Positions 8,370-17,011 of a DNA stretch of 64,000 nt are shown in pieces (position 1 is the stretch's first letter; the number at the start of each line of letters is the position of its first letter). The notes beneath the pieces were generated by a model. The model had not been told where the DNA came from, ran no database searches, and worked only from the letters and a program-made list of their open reading frames with translations. Both the position numbers and the translations under genes were made by a program. Origin of the DNA: Duganella margarita (GTDB lineage: Bacteria > Pseudomonadota > Gammaproteobacteria > Burkholderiales > Burkholderiaceae_D); NCBI RefSeq assembly GCF_009857535.1, contig NZ_WWCS01000019.1:1-64000 (forward strand), written 5' to 3'.

Positions 8370-8594
8370 TCACGCTGAGCGCGGTGGCTGGCGCAGCGGA
8401 TCGAGCAGCATGCGCAGGTCGTTATGGTCGAGTTCGTACATCAGCGCGATCAGCGCGCCGAGTTCGCCGGAAGGGAAGCCTTCGCGCGCGAACCAGCCCA
8501 GGTAATGCCCGGGCAGGTCGGCGATTTTGCGGCCTTTGTACTTCCCGTAAGGCATTTCTCGGGTCAGCAACAGGGCGAGTTTGTCGGAGTTCAT
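8370..8594 (-). CDS. DUF3820 family small protein
   Basis: 74 residues, beginning MNSDKLALLLTREMPYGKYKGRKIADLP, which matches DUF3820 (also called putative quorum-sensing-regulated virulence factor after a Pseudomonas member). The conserved MPYGKYKGRKIADLP and YLGWFAREGFP blocks are complete. Function is unknown. It starts 14 bp after fumC on the same strand and so is likely part of that transcript. Confidence 0.85.
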   Translation of the reverse strand: MNSDKLALLLTREMPYGKYKGRKIADLPGHYLGWFAREGFPSGELGALIALMYELDHNDLRMLLDPLRQPPRSA

Positions 8595-8608
8595 GCGGCG
8601 ATTTTAAC

Positions 8609-10057
8609 TCAGGCGCCGGCGACTCCGTGGCCGATCATGGTGCGGGCGTCGACCACGCGGTCGAAGGTGGCGGCGTCCACGTAGCCGGAGGCCAGCGCCG
8701 CTTCGCGCAGCGTCGAGCCGCTGGCGTCGGCCTGCTCGGCGATGTGGGCGGCGTGCTGGTAGCCGATCACCGGCGACAGCGCCGTCACCAGCATCAGGCT
8801 GTTGTCGAGGTAGCTGGCGATTTTGGCCCGGTTCAGTTGCGTGCCTTCGACCGAATAGGTGCGGAACTTCTCGCAGCCGTCGGCCAATATGGTTGCCGAA
8901 TGCAGGAAGGCGTTGATGATGATCGGCCGCATGGCGTTCAGTTCAAAGTTGCCCTGCGACCCGGCAAACGCCACCGCGCTGTCATCGCCCAGCACCTGGA
9001 TGGCGATCATCACCATCGCCTCGCACTGGGTCGGATTGACCTTGCCCGGCATGATGGACGATCCCGGCTCGTTCGACGGCAATTTCAGTTCGCCCAGGCC
9101 GCAGCGCGGGCCGGACGCCAGCCAGCGCATGTCGTTGGCGATTTTCATCAGCGCCACCGCCAGCCCGCGCAAGGCCGCATGCGCGCGCACCATGGCGTCC
9201 AGCGAACCCTGCGCCATGAATTTGTTGGGCGCGGTGATGAACGGCTTGCCGGTCAGCTCGGCGATCTGCTGCGCCACCTGCACCGAAAAGCCGGGCGGCG
9301 CATTGATGCCGGTGCCCACCGCCGTGCCGCCGACCGCCAGTTCGTACAGGCCGGTCCGGCTGTTCTCGATGTCGAGCAAAGCGGCGCGCAGCTGGGCCGC
9401 GTAGCCGGACCATTCCTGGCCCACGGTCAGCGGGGTGGCGTCTTCCAGGTGGGTACGGCCGATCTTGACCACGTCCATCCACTCGGCCGCCTTGTCCTCG
9501 ATGACTTCGGCCAGCTGCGCCAGTTCGGGCAGCAGGCGCCGGTCCAGCAGGTCCAGCGCGGCGATGTGCATGGCGGTGGGGAAGGTGTCGTTGGAGCTTT
9601 GCCCCATGTTGACGTCGTCGTTGGGGCCGACCGGCTGCTGGCTGCCCAACGTGCCGCCGAGCAGCTGGATGGCGCGGTTGGACAGCACTTCGTTGACGTT
9701 CATGTTCGACTGGGTGCCGGAGCCGGTCTGCCACACATACAGCGGGAAATGCTCGTCCAGCTGGCCGGCGATGGCTTCGTCGGCGGCGCGCAGGATGGCT
9801 TGCGCCTTCCACGCCGGCAAGCGGCCGGCGGCCTGGTTGACCAGCGCGCAGGCTTTCTTGACAATGCCGTAGGCGTGGTACACCGCCTTCGGCATGCGGT
9901 CGTCGCCGATGGAGAAATGCTGCAGCGAGCGGGCCGTCTGCGCGCCGTAGTATTTGTCGGCCGGCACCTCGACGGTGCCCATGGAATCGAATTCCTGGCG
10001 CAGGCCGGTGGCCGCCAGCCCGATCGGCAGGTCCTTCAGTTCAGGGATCGCGTTCAT
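8609..10057 (-). CDS. fumC: Class II fumarate hydratase
   Basis: 482 residues. Oxygen-stable homotetrameric fumarase that interconverts fumarate and L-malate in the TCA cycle. The fumarase/aspartase signature GSSIMPGKVNP is at 332-342, and TGSGTQSNMNVNEV and the IGRTHLEDATPL active-site segments are intact. The family is shared with aspartase, but the overall sequence and the neighbouring mqo favour fumarase. It starts 12 bp after mqo, so malate production and malate oxidation are co-expressed. The protein is slightly longer at the N-terminus than E. coli FumC. Confidence 0.95.
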   Translation of the reverse strand: MNAIPELKDLPIGLAATGLRQEFDSMGTVEVPADKYYGAQTARSLQHFSIGDDRMPKAVYHAYGIVKKACALVNQAAGRLPAWKAQAILRAADEAIAGQLDEHFPLYVWQTGSGTQSNMNVNEVLSNRAIQLLGGTLGSQQPVGPNDDVNMGQSSNDTFPTAMHIAALDLLDRRLLPELAQLAEVIEDKAAEWMDVVKIGRTHLEDATPLTVGQEWSGYAAQLRAALLDIENSRTGLYELAVGGTAVGTGINAPPGFSVQVAQQIAELTGKPFITAPNKFMAQGSLDAMVRAHAALRGLAVALMKIANDMRWLASGPRCGLGELKLPSNEPGSSIMPGKVNPTQCEAMVMIAIQVLGDDSAVAFAGSQGNFELNAMRPIIINAFLHSATILADGCEKFRTYSVEGTQLNRAKIASYLDNSLMLVTALSPVIGYQHAAHIAEQADASGSTLREAALASGYVDAATFDRVVDARTMIGHGVAGA

Positions 10058-10069
10058 GCTGGCGCTCCT

Positions 10070-11587
10070 TCAGACATTCTCGATTTGCAGCAGCGCGGCG
10101 GTGGCGGCGCGGCTCTGACGGCAAGCCTCGGCATCCTGTTTGAGGTCGATGCCGTAGGTCGGGATGATGGCTTTCAGCTTGGGCAGCCAGGCCGTCTCGG
10201 TCAGCTGGCCGCCGAAGCAGCGTTGCAGCACTTCCAGCGCGATGTAGGCGGCGGTCGAGGCGCCCGGCGAGGCGCCCAGCAGCGCCACCAGCGACTGGTC
10301 GGCGGCCGACACCAGTTCGGTGCCGAATTCCAGCTTGCCTTCCTCATGCTTGAACCAGCCGGCGCTTTCATGCGGGGCGATGGTCTGCACGCGCTGGCCG
10401 GCGATGGCTTTTTTCCAATCCTGCTGCACCGCCCTGGGGAAGAATTCCTTGAGCGCGGCAAACTGGTGATCGGCGCTTTGCATCACCTGGCCGATCAGGT
10501 ATTCGGTCAGTTGCAGGTTGTCGCGGGCCACATCCAGCAGGGGAATGATATTGCTGTGCGTGAGCGTGGTGAACAGGTCCGACAGGCCGCCATGCTTGAG
10601 CAGTTTGGTGGAGAAGCCGGCATACGGTCCGAACAGCAGCGACTGCTTGCCGCCGATGATGCGGGTGTCCAGGTGCGGCACCGACATCGGCGGCGAACCG
10701 CTGGCAGCCTTGCCGTAGACCTTGGCGTGGTGGCGCTGGCTGACCGCGTCGACATCGCAGCGCAGCCAGATGCCGCTGACCGGGAAGCCGCCGTAGCCCC
10801 TGGCTTCCGGGATTTTCGATTTTTGCAGCAGCGGCAGTGCGCCGCCGCCGGCGCCGATGAACACGAAGCGCGCCGTCAGGTGGCGTTTGGCGCCGCTGCG
10901 CGTGTCTTCCGCCGTCACCCGCCAGCGTTGGTCGTCCTGCCGTTCCAGGCCCTCGACCTTGCTGTTGTAATGCACCGCAAAGCCGGGCTGCGCGGTCAGG
11001 TGCTTGACCAGCAGGTGCGTCAGCGCGCCGTAGTCGACGTCGGTGCCGGTGACCATGCGGGTGGCGGCGATCGGCTGCTGCGGGTCGCGGCCTTCGATTA
11101 CCAGCGGCGCCCATTTGGCGATCACCGCTGCGTCTTCGCTGTATTCCATGCCGTGGTAGCAGTGGTGCGCCGACATGGCCTGGTAGCGCGCGCGCAGGAA
11201 GGCGACGTTTTCCTCGCCCCACACAAAGCTCATGTGCGGGCACGGATGCAGGAAGGCGCGCGGATCGGGAATCGCGCCGCGCCCCACCAGATAGGCCCAC
11301 AACTGGCGCGAGATGTCGAACTCGGTGTTGACTTCCAGCGCCTTGCTGATGTCGATGCTGCCGTCGTCGCGCTGCGGCGTGTAGTTCAGCTCGCAGTTGG
11401 CGGCGTGGCCGGTGCCGGCGTTGTTCCAGCCGTCCGAGCTTTCCTGCGCGCAGTCGTGCAGCGCTTCCAGCATGACGATCGACAGCGTTGGGTCCAGTTC
11501 CTTTAGCAGCGTGCCGAGCGTGGCGCTCATGATGCCGCCGCCGATCAGGACGATGTCGTGGTTTTCAGTCGGTAAAGTTTCGCTCAT
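10070..11587 (-). CDS. mqo: Malate:quinone oxidoreductase
   Basis: 505 residues. FAD-dependent peripheral membrane enzyme that oxidises malate to oxaloacetate and passes electrons to quinone. The FAD-binding Rossmann motif IVLIGGGIMSATLG is near the N-terminus, and conserved blocks such as SSDGWNNAGTGHAANCELNYTP and the C-terminal ASPGASTAAYIALE are present. The start at 11587 (MSETLPTENHD) has GGAG 6 nt upstream and overlaps the stop of the cupin gene by 4 bp (ATGA), indicating translational coupling. fumC follows after 12 bp. Confidence 0.96.
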   Translation of the reverse strand: MSETLPTENHDIVLIGGGIMSATLGTLLKELDPTLSIVMLEALHDCAQESSDGWNNAGTGHAANCELNYTPQRDDGSIDISKALEVNTEFDISRQLWAYLVGRGAIPDPRAFLHPCPHMSFVWGEENVAFLRARYQAMSAHHCYHGMEYSEDAAVIAKWAPLVIEGRDPQQPIAATRMVTGTDVDYGALTHLLVKHLTAQPGFAVHYNSKVEGLERQDDQRWRVTAEDTRSGAKRHLTARFVFIGAGGGALPLLQKSKIPEARGYGGFPVSGIWLRCDVDAVSQRHHAKVYGKAASGSPPMSVPHLDTRIIGGKQSLLFGPYAGFSTKLLKHGGLSDLFTTLTHSNIIPLLDVARDNLQLTEYLIGQVMQSADHQFAALKEFFPRAVQQDWKKAIAGQRVQTIAPHESAGWFKHEEGKLEFGTELVSAADQSLVALLGASPGASTAAYIALEVLQRCFGGQLTETAWLPKLKAIIPTYGIDLKQDAEACRQSRAATAALLQIENV

Positions 11588-11976
11588 GGTTTGCTCCGTG
11601 GGGTGAAGAGGGTGGCCACTTCCGGGCCGACGATGATGTAAGCCCGGCGCCATGGCTGGTCGTCGACCAGGCGCCAGCTGTGGCCGCTGCCGCTGAGGTC
11701 GTCGGCCAGCAGCACGTCGCCGGGATGGATGGTGAAGCTGGCGCCGCTGGCGGTGGTGAATTCCAGCGTGCCGCTGAGGGTCAGCACCAGTTGCAGCGCC
11801 GGCGCGTGGTGCGGGGCGAACTGGCCGCCGGCCGCGGTTTCGCGAAACGAAATGCTGGCGGCCTGGAGTACCTCGCTCAGCACGTCGCCGCGCTCGCCTT
11901 GCAGCAGAGAAATCTGTCCCTCTTCAAACAGCGAATCACCAGCGGGGCCGGTCCATATGCGTATGCAACGTATCAT
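11584..11976 (-). CDS. Small cupin protein ahead of mqo
   Basis: 130 residues forming a single cupin barrel: HHAPALQLVLTLSGTLEF is the first motif and GDVLLADDLSGSGHSWRLV the second. The metal-binding residues are only partly conserved. A strong AAGGAGAG binding site precedes the ATG at 11976, and the stop codon overlaps the mqo start. It may sense or modify a small molecule linked to malate metabolism, but this rests on position only. Confidence 0.85.
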   Translation of the reverse strand: MIRCIRIWTGPAGDSLFEEGQISLLQGERGDVLSEVLQAASISFRETAAGGQFAPHHAPALQLVLTLSGTLEFTTASGASFTIHPGDVLLADDLSGSGHSWRLVDDQPWRRAYIIVGPEVATLFTPRSKP

Positions 11977-12149
11977 GATTGCTCTCCTTGCAAGATTGCG
12001 TGGTGTGGAGCGACTATGCCCTGCATTCGTACCGGACGGACCTCCCGAACGGTAGAAAATCGGCCGACCTGATCCGATGGTAGGGCAATCCGGGCGCGGC
12101 GATCGGTATAGTGAAACCATCCCTCATTCACGTTATTTCAGGAGTTTTC

Positions 12150-13043
12150 ATGACCATGCAATCCTTCCGTCACCGTATTCTTGCTGGTGCATTGTCGGCG
12201 GCGCTGATGCTGCCGGCGCTGGCGATGGCGGCGCCGGACGTCGCGGTCGGTCCGCAGTACGACACCACCCACGTCTACGTGCAGGACGCCGATCTCGACG
12301 CCTTCATCCAGAGCTTTACCGGCACCTTCGGCGGCAAGGCGACCCCGCGCGCGGTGTTCACCGTGACGCCGACGCCGAGCAAGACCGCCTCCCAATATGT
12401 GCAGACGCCGGTCGGCATGCTGTCGGTGTTTGCGTTCCAGACGCCGATTCCGTATGGCTTCGGCGAAGAGCGCACCGGCTATCTGGTGAGCGATATTCAC
12501 ACCGCCACCAAGGCGGCGGTGGAGGCGGGCGCCGATGTCACCGTCGAGCCATTCGATGACCCGATCGGCAAGGACGTGATCATCCAGTGGGCCGGTGGCG
12601 TGAACATGCAGCTGTACTGGCATACCAAGGCGCCGTCGTACGCGCCGCTGCACAGCGTGCCGGATAACCGTGTGTATGTGTCCAAGGTCTCGGGCGATAA
12701 GTTCATCGGCCAGTTCAAGCAGTTTGCGCATGCCAAGGTTACGGCTGACGACAAGATCGATGGCGCGGAAATCGGCCGCGCGGGCACCGAGATTCGCCGT
12801 GTGCAGCTGTCGTCGGGCTTCGGCAAGATGACCGTGTTTGTCAGCGACGGCAAGCTGCCGTTCCCGTATGGCCGCGAGACTACCGGCTATCAGGTGGACG
12901 ATGTGGCGGCCACGCTGGAGAAGGCGGCCGCCAATGGCGTCAAGGTGCTGGTGCCGCCGGTGAAGACGAGTCAGGGTAATGTGAGCGCCATGTTGCAGTT
13001 CCCGGGCGGTTACATCAGCGAGATTCACAATGCGGCGAAATAG
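12150..13043 (+). CDS. Exported VOC (glyoxalase-fold) protein
   Basis: 297 residues with a cleavable signal peptide (basic start, hydrophobic core, AMA-A cleavage site near residue 27). The mature protein contains two glyoxalase/bleomycin-resistance-like halves: THVYVQDADLDAFIQSFTGTFGG and NRVYVSKVSGDKFIGQFKQFA each begin a repeat. Exported VOC proteins are uncommon and this one has no assigned substrate. I chose the ATG at 12150 because AGGAG lies 6 nt upstream. Its last 14 bp overlap the next gene, which encodes an outer-membrane channel, so the two probably serve the same ligand. Confidence 0.82.
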   Translation: MTMQSFRHRILAGALSAALMLPALAMAAPDVAVGPQYDTTHVYVQDADLDAFIQSFTGTFGGKATPRAVFTVTPTPSKTASQYVQTPVGMLSVFAFQTPIPYGFGEERTGYLVSDIHTATKAAVEAGADVTVEPFDDPIGKDVIIQWAGGVNMQLYWHTKAPSYAPLHSVPDNRVYVSKVSGDKFIGQFKQFAHAKVTADDKIDGAEIGRAGTEIRRVQLSSGFGKMTVFVSDGKLPFPYGRETTGYQVDDVAATLEKAAANGVKVLVPPVKTSQGNVSAMLQFPGGYISEIHNAAK

Positions 13044-14490
13044 TTTGACCCTGCGCCGCTGCGGCGGCGCGCTGGCGCTGGTCGTCAGCAGCGCGGCGGG
13101 CGCGCAGGCGCTGACGGCGGCCGACGCGGCGCCCGCCAGTGCAGCATCGGGCAGCGCCCCGGAGTCGGTGTGCGACGCCAAGCGGCCTGCCATCAACTTC
13201 AATCGCTGGAACGAGAACTGGGGCGTGCTGGGCGATCCCTGTCTTGCGCGTCAGCCGCTGGACGGCCTTAAATACATCCCGCTCAGCGACGACGGCGTCT
13301 CCTACCTGTCGCTGGGCGCCGGCCTGCGCGAGCGCTACGAGCATATCGACGCGCCGCTATACGGCGCCGGCACCACGCCGTCCGACGGCTACGTGATCCA
13401 GCGCACCAACCTGCACGCCGATCTGCGTCTCGGTCCTTACGTGCAGCTGTTCGGCCAACTGGTGGACGCCCGCACCTTCGGCAAGAAGACCATCGCGCCG
13501 CCCGACCGCGACAAACTGGACGTGGAGCAGCTGTTCATGACCGTCGCCGTGCCGACCGCCGACGGCGCCGTCAAGGTCCGCGTCGGCCGCCAGGAAATGG
13601 CGTTCGACTTGCAGCGCTTTATCGCCGTGCGCGACGGCCCCAATGTGCGCCAAGCCTTCGACGGCGTCTGGGCCGACTGGGAGCACGGCCCATGGCGCCT
13701 GATCGGCTACGTCACGCAGCCGGTGCAAAACCGCAGCGTCGACAGCTTTGACGACTATTCCAACGGTCACCTGACGCTGAACGGCCTCCGGCTCGAATAC
13801 CAGGGCCTGGGTCCCGGCGACCTGTCCGGCTACTACTCGCGCTATCGGCGCGACAGCGCGCGCTTCCTCGACGCCACCGGCGACGAACGCCGCAACGTCT
13901 GGGACATGCGCTACAACGGCAAGAGCGGGGCAGTGGACTTCGATATCGAAGGCATGCGCCAGACCGGCCAGGTGGGCGCCAAACAGGTATCTGCGTGGGC
14001 CCTCGGCTCGATCGCCGGCTACACCTTCGCCAAGACCGAATGGACGCCGCGCGTCGGCCTGCAATTCGACATGGCCTCCGGGGACAGGCACGCTGGCGAC
14101 GGCGAGCTTGGAACGTTCAATCCGATGTTCGCCAACGGCTACTACTTCGCGCTGGCCGGCCTCACCGGCTACAGCAACTTGATCCACCTGAAGCCATCGG
14201 TCACGCTCAAACCGGCCAAGACGCTCAGCGTCACAACCGCGCTTGGCATGCAATGGCGCCAGACCACCGCCGACGCGGTGTATGTGCAAAGCATGGCCGG
14301 CGTGCCGCGCACTGCGGGACAGGGTTCGCGCTGGACCGGCGCCTACGGTCAGCTGCGCGTCGACTGGGCGGTGACGGCCAATGTGGCGGCGGCGGTGGAG
14401 GCGGTGCATTTCCACGCCGGCGACACGCTGCGCAACGCTGGCGGCAGGGATGCCGATTACCTCGGCGTGGAGCTCAAGTTCGGCTGGTAG
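13030..14490 (+). CDS. Outer-membrane beta-barrel of the alginate-export family
   Basis: 486 residues. A signal peptide at about 1-26 is followed by a 16-to-18-strand-type beta-barrel pattern; blocks such as RERYEHIDAPLYG, RTNLHADLRLGPYVQLFGQLVDAR and RVGRQEMAFDLQRFI match the alginate_exp family (AlgE-like porins). The C-terminus ends in an aromatic residue (VELKFGW), as is usual for BAM substrates. Members outside the alginate operon transport varied anionic or aromatic solutes. It overlaps the VOC gene start-to-end and is followed 13 bp later by a Rieske oxygenase, so uptake of that enzyme's substrate is a reasonable inference. Confidence 0.87.
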   Translation: MRRNSLTLRRCGGALALVVSSAAGAQALTAADAAPASAASGSAPESVCDAKRPAINFNRWNENWGVLGDPCLARQPLDGLKYIPLSDDGVSYLSLGAGLRERYEHIDAPLYGAGTTPSDGYVIQRTNLHADLRLGPYVQLFGQLVDARTFGKKTIAPPDRDKLDVEQLFMTVAVPTADGAVKVRVGRQEMAFDLQRFIAVRDGPNVRQAFDGVWADWEHGPWRLIGYVTQPVQNRSVDSFDDYSNGHLTLNGLRLEYQGLGPGDLSGYYSRYRRDSARFLDATGDERRNVWDMRYNGKSGAVDFDIEGMRQTGQVGAKQVSAWALGSIAGYTFAKTEWTPRVGLQFDMASGDRHAGDGELGTFNPMFANGYYFALAGLTGYSNLIHLKPSVTLKPAKTLSVTTALGMQWRQTTADAVYVQSMAGVPRTAGQGSRWTGAYGQLRVDWAVTANVAAAVEAVHFHAGDTLRNAGGRDADYLGVELKFGW

Positions 14491-14492
14491 AT

Positions 14493-14498
14493 TAGAAT
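14493..14498 (+). promoter_or_regulatory. Possible -10 element abutting the Rieske gene
   Basis: TAGAAT (five of six matches to TATAAT) ends 5 nt before the ATG at 14504, and no Shine-Dalgarno is present in the 13-bp gap after the porin gene. This would give a leaderless transcript. No convincing -35 was found, so it may be chance. Confidence 0.3.
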
Positions 14499-14503
14499 GC
14501 GGC

Positions 14504-15601
14504 ATGCTGATTAATCTCTGGTATGTAGTGCTGCCGTCCGCGCAACTGACGGACGGCCTGAAGCCCGTGCAACTGCTCGGGCAACACTTTGTCGCTTTCC
14601 GCGATGAAGTCGGTACGGCGCGGCTGCTGTCGGACATCTGCGTCCATCGCGGCGGCGCGCTGTCGGCCGGCGTCAAGGTCGGCGGCAGCGTGCAATGTCC
14701 TTATCACGGCTGGCGCTTCGGCGGCGACGGCGTCTGCAACCACATTCCGGCCCAGCCCGACCTGCGCATTCCGCTGCGCGCACGCGTGGATGCCTATCCG
14801 ACCATCGAACGCTATGGCTGGATCTGGGCCTTCCTCGGCGACCTGCCGGAAGCCGAGCGGCCGCCGCTGCCGCAGCTGGACTGGGTGGACGATCCGAACG
14901 TGCGCGTGGTCTCCGGCCACTTCGACTGGGATGCGAGCTGGGACCGCGTGATGGAAAACGGTCTCGATTTCGCCCACGCGCCGTTCGTCCACGGCTCCAC
15001 TTTCGGCGATCCCGATCATCCGGAAATCGGCGGCTTCGAGGTGGAGCGCGAGCCGTGGGGCGGCAGCGCCCTGATGACCATGCGCCGGCCGGTGCGCAAA
15101 GGCTGGCGGCGCAAGCCGACCGGCGCGCATGTGGACGTGGCCACGCGGCCCGGCTTCCACCTGTCGGGCCCCTGCGTCACGCTGGAACTGGCGCCGCGCG
15201 ACGGCTGGAAAATCTTCATCGTCTCGGCGCACACGCCGGTGGATGGCAGGCGCACGCGCACCTGGTGGATGATGGGCCGCACCTTCATGCGCTGGCCGCT
15301 GCTGGATCGCCGTGTCGTCGCCAGCAACCTGAAAATCTTCAACCAGGACCTGGTGGTGCTCAATAAAGTGCGGCCGGAACGGGTGCCGGATTCGTGGCTG
15401 CAGGAGGTGTCGATCAAATCCGACGCGCTGCAAATCGCCTTCCGCCAGAAAATCCATGCGCTTGAGGAGCGCGGCTGGCGCATCGACGAAGTGCGCGTGG
15501 AGCGCGAGTTCACCGGCCGCACCGCCTGCGTGGTGCCGTGTCCGGATCGGCGCGAAGGCGGCCCATGGGCCATCGAGACCATCCCCATTATTGCGCAGTA
15601 A
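14504..15601 (+). CDS. Rieske non-heme iron oxygenase, alpha subunit
   Basis: 365 residues. The Rieske [2Fe-2S] centre ligands are in CVHRGG (about residue 46) and CPYHGW (about residue 66); the mononuclear iron site is NGLDFAHAPFVH (about 152-163) with the bridging Asp. The sequence resembles VanA- and pheophorbide-a-oxygenase-like monooxygenases acting on aromatic rings or O-methyl groups. No ferredoxin or reductase gene is adjacent, so electrons must come from elsewhere. It follows the outer-membrane channel by 13 bp and precedes an MFS transporter. The substrate is not predictable. Confidence 0.92.
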   Translation: MLINLWYVVLPSAQLTDGLKPVQLLGQHFVAFRDEVGTARLLSDICVHRGGALSAGVKVGGSVQCPYHGWRFGGDGVCNHIPAQPDLRIPLRARVDAYPTIERYGWIWAFLGDLPEAERPPLPQLDWVDDPNVRVVSGHFDWDASWDRVMENGLDFAHAPFVHGSTFGDPDHPEIGGFEVEREPWGGSALMTMRRPVRKGWRRKPTGAHVDVATRPGFHLSGPCVTLELAPRDGWKIFIVSAHTPVDGRRTRTWWMMGRTFMRWPLLDRRVVASNLKIFNQDLVVLNKVRPERVPDSWLQEVSIKSDALQIAFRQKIHALEERGWRIDEVRVEREFTGRTACVVPCPDRREGGPWAIETIPIIAQ

Positions 15602-15685
15602 GCAAAGATGTTTTGGATTTTCGTGTCTTTTTCCCATGCGCGAAAGTCCTGATACTGCATGACATCAACTTCAAGGAGTGACGTC

Positions 15686-16888
15686 ATGCCCATTGCACTA
15701 CTCGCGCTGACCATCAGCGCTTTCGCCATCGGGACCACCGAGTTTGTCATTGTCGGCCTGCTGCCGACCATCGCCGCCGATCTGGGCGTGAACCTGCCGT
15801 CGGCCGGACTGCTGGTCAGCCTGTACGCTCTGGGCGTGGCCGTCGGCGCGCCGCTGCTGACCGCGCTGACCGGCAAAGTGCCGCGCAAGCTGCTGATGGT
15901 GTCGCTGATGGTGCTGTTCACCCTCGGTAACCTGCTGGCCTGGAAAGCGCCCGGCTACGAATCGCTGGTGATCGCCCGCATCCTTACCGGCCTGGCGCAC
16001 GGCGTATTCTTCTCGATCGGCTCGACCATCGCCACCTCGCTGGTGCCGAAGGAGAAAGCGGCCAGCGCGATCGCCATCATGTTCACCGGCCTGACCGTGG
16101 CGCTGGTGACGGGCGTCCCGCTGGGGACTTTCATCGGCCAGCATTTCGGCTGGCGCGAGACTTTCCTGGCCGTGGCGGCGCTGGGTGCAATTGCGGTGAT
16201 CGGCAGCATGCTGTTTGTGCCGGCGACTATCCAGCACAACAAACCGGCGTCGCTGCTGCAGCAGATGAAAGTGCTGGCGGAGCCGCGCCTGTTGCTGGTG
16301 TACGCCATGACGGCGGTGGGTTACGGCGGCTCGTTCATTGCCTTCACCTTCCTGGCGCCGATCCTGACCGACATCACTGGCTTCAGCGCCAGCGCGGTGG
16401 GGCTGGTGATGCTGGTGTACGGTGTGTCGGTCGCGGTGGGGAATATCTGGGGCGGCAAACTGGCCGACAGGCGCGGCCCGATTGGCGCGCTGAAGATCAT
16501 CTTCCTGGGGCTGGCCGCTGTACTGGTGGTGTTGAGCTTCGCCGCGTCGTACAAATGGCTGATGCTGGCGACTGTACTGGTGTGGGGCGCGGTGGCGTTT
16601 GGTAACGTGGCCGGCTTGCAGGTGTATGTCGTGGAGCAGGCGGAACACTACACGCCGCGTGCGGTGGATGTGGCCTCGGGCCTGAACATCGCGGCGTTCA
16701 ACCTGGGGATTGCAGGTGGCGCATGGGGCGGTGGTCTGATCGTTGAGCATGTGGGCCTGGTGCACACCGGCTGGATCGGCGGGCTGGTGGTACTCGGCGC
16801 GCTGGGCCTGACCGCCCTGAGCGGACGGCTGGATCGGCTGAATCCACGTGCCGTGCGGGGCAGCAGCGTGCGCGTGGCCGCACACTAA
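15686..16888 (+). CDS. MFS transporter (DHA1, AraJ/YdhP-like)
   Basis: 400 residues with twelve predicted transmembrane helices. The start MPIALLALTISAFAIGTTEFVIVGLLPTIA and the motif near GVPLGTFIGQHFGWRETF are characteristic of the DHA1 efflux family that includes AraJ, YdhP and NepI. I chose the ATG at 15686 because AAGGAG lies 7 nt upstream; an ATG at 15659 has no binding site. It probably exports a small metabolite or drug. It may belong to the VOC-porin-Rieske group, from which it is separated by 84 bp. Confidence 0.92.
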   Translation: MPIALLALTISAFAIGTTEFVIVGLLPTIAADLGVNLPSAGLLVSLYALGVAVGAPLLTALTGKVPRKLLMVSLMVLFTLGNLLAWKAPGYESLVIARILTGLAHGVFFSIGSTIATSLVPKEKAASAIAIMFTGLTVALVTGVPLGTFIGQHFGWRETFLAVAALGAIAVIGSMLFVPATIQHNKPASLLQQMKVLAEPRLLLVYAMTAVGYGGSFIAFTFLAPILTDITGFSASAVGLVMLVYGVSVAVGNIWGGKLADRRGPIGALKIIFLGLAAVLVVLSFAASYKWLMLATVLVWGAVAFGNVAGLQVYVVEQAEHYTPRAVDVASGLNIAAFNLGIAGGAWGGGLIVEHVGLVHTGWIGGLVVLGALGLTALSGRLDRLNPRAVRGSSVRVAAH

Positions 16889-16903
16889 GCCCGCACTGCG
16901 CTT

Positions 16904-16933
16904 GGGGTCTGACCACGTACGGGGTCAGACCCC
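16904..16933. repeat. GGGGTCTGACC/GGTCAGACCCC hairpin
   Basis: A perfect 11-bp inverted repeat with an 8-nt loop sits just after the MFS gene. It has no T-tract, so it is not a standard intrinsic terminator; it looks like a dispersed intergenic hairpin. Only one copy is in this window. Confidence 0.7.
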
Positions 16934-17011
16934 GGTTTGGCTTCGGGGTAAAAGCCAGCGCCGCCAACTGGTGTATATTGGCGGCGATCTGAATTCTTCG
17001 CCGCCCACCCC

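Noticed and set aside
8216-11506. A 1096-codon open frame on the plus strand opposite fumC and mqo
   Set aside because: It is antisense to well-conserved enzymes, has an Arg/Gln/His/Ala-rich composition and no domain. Long antisense frames are expected at this GC content.
16904-16933. Intrinsic terminator after the MFS gene
   Set aside because: The stem is strong but no T-tract follows on either strand.
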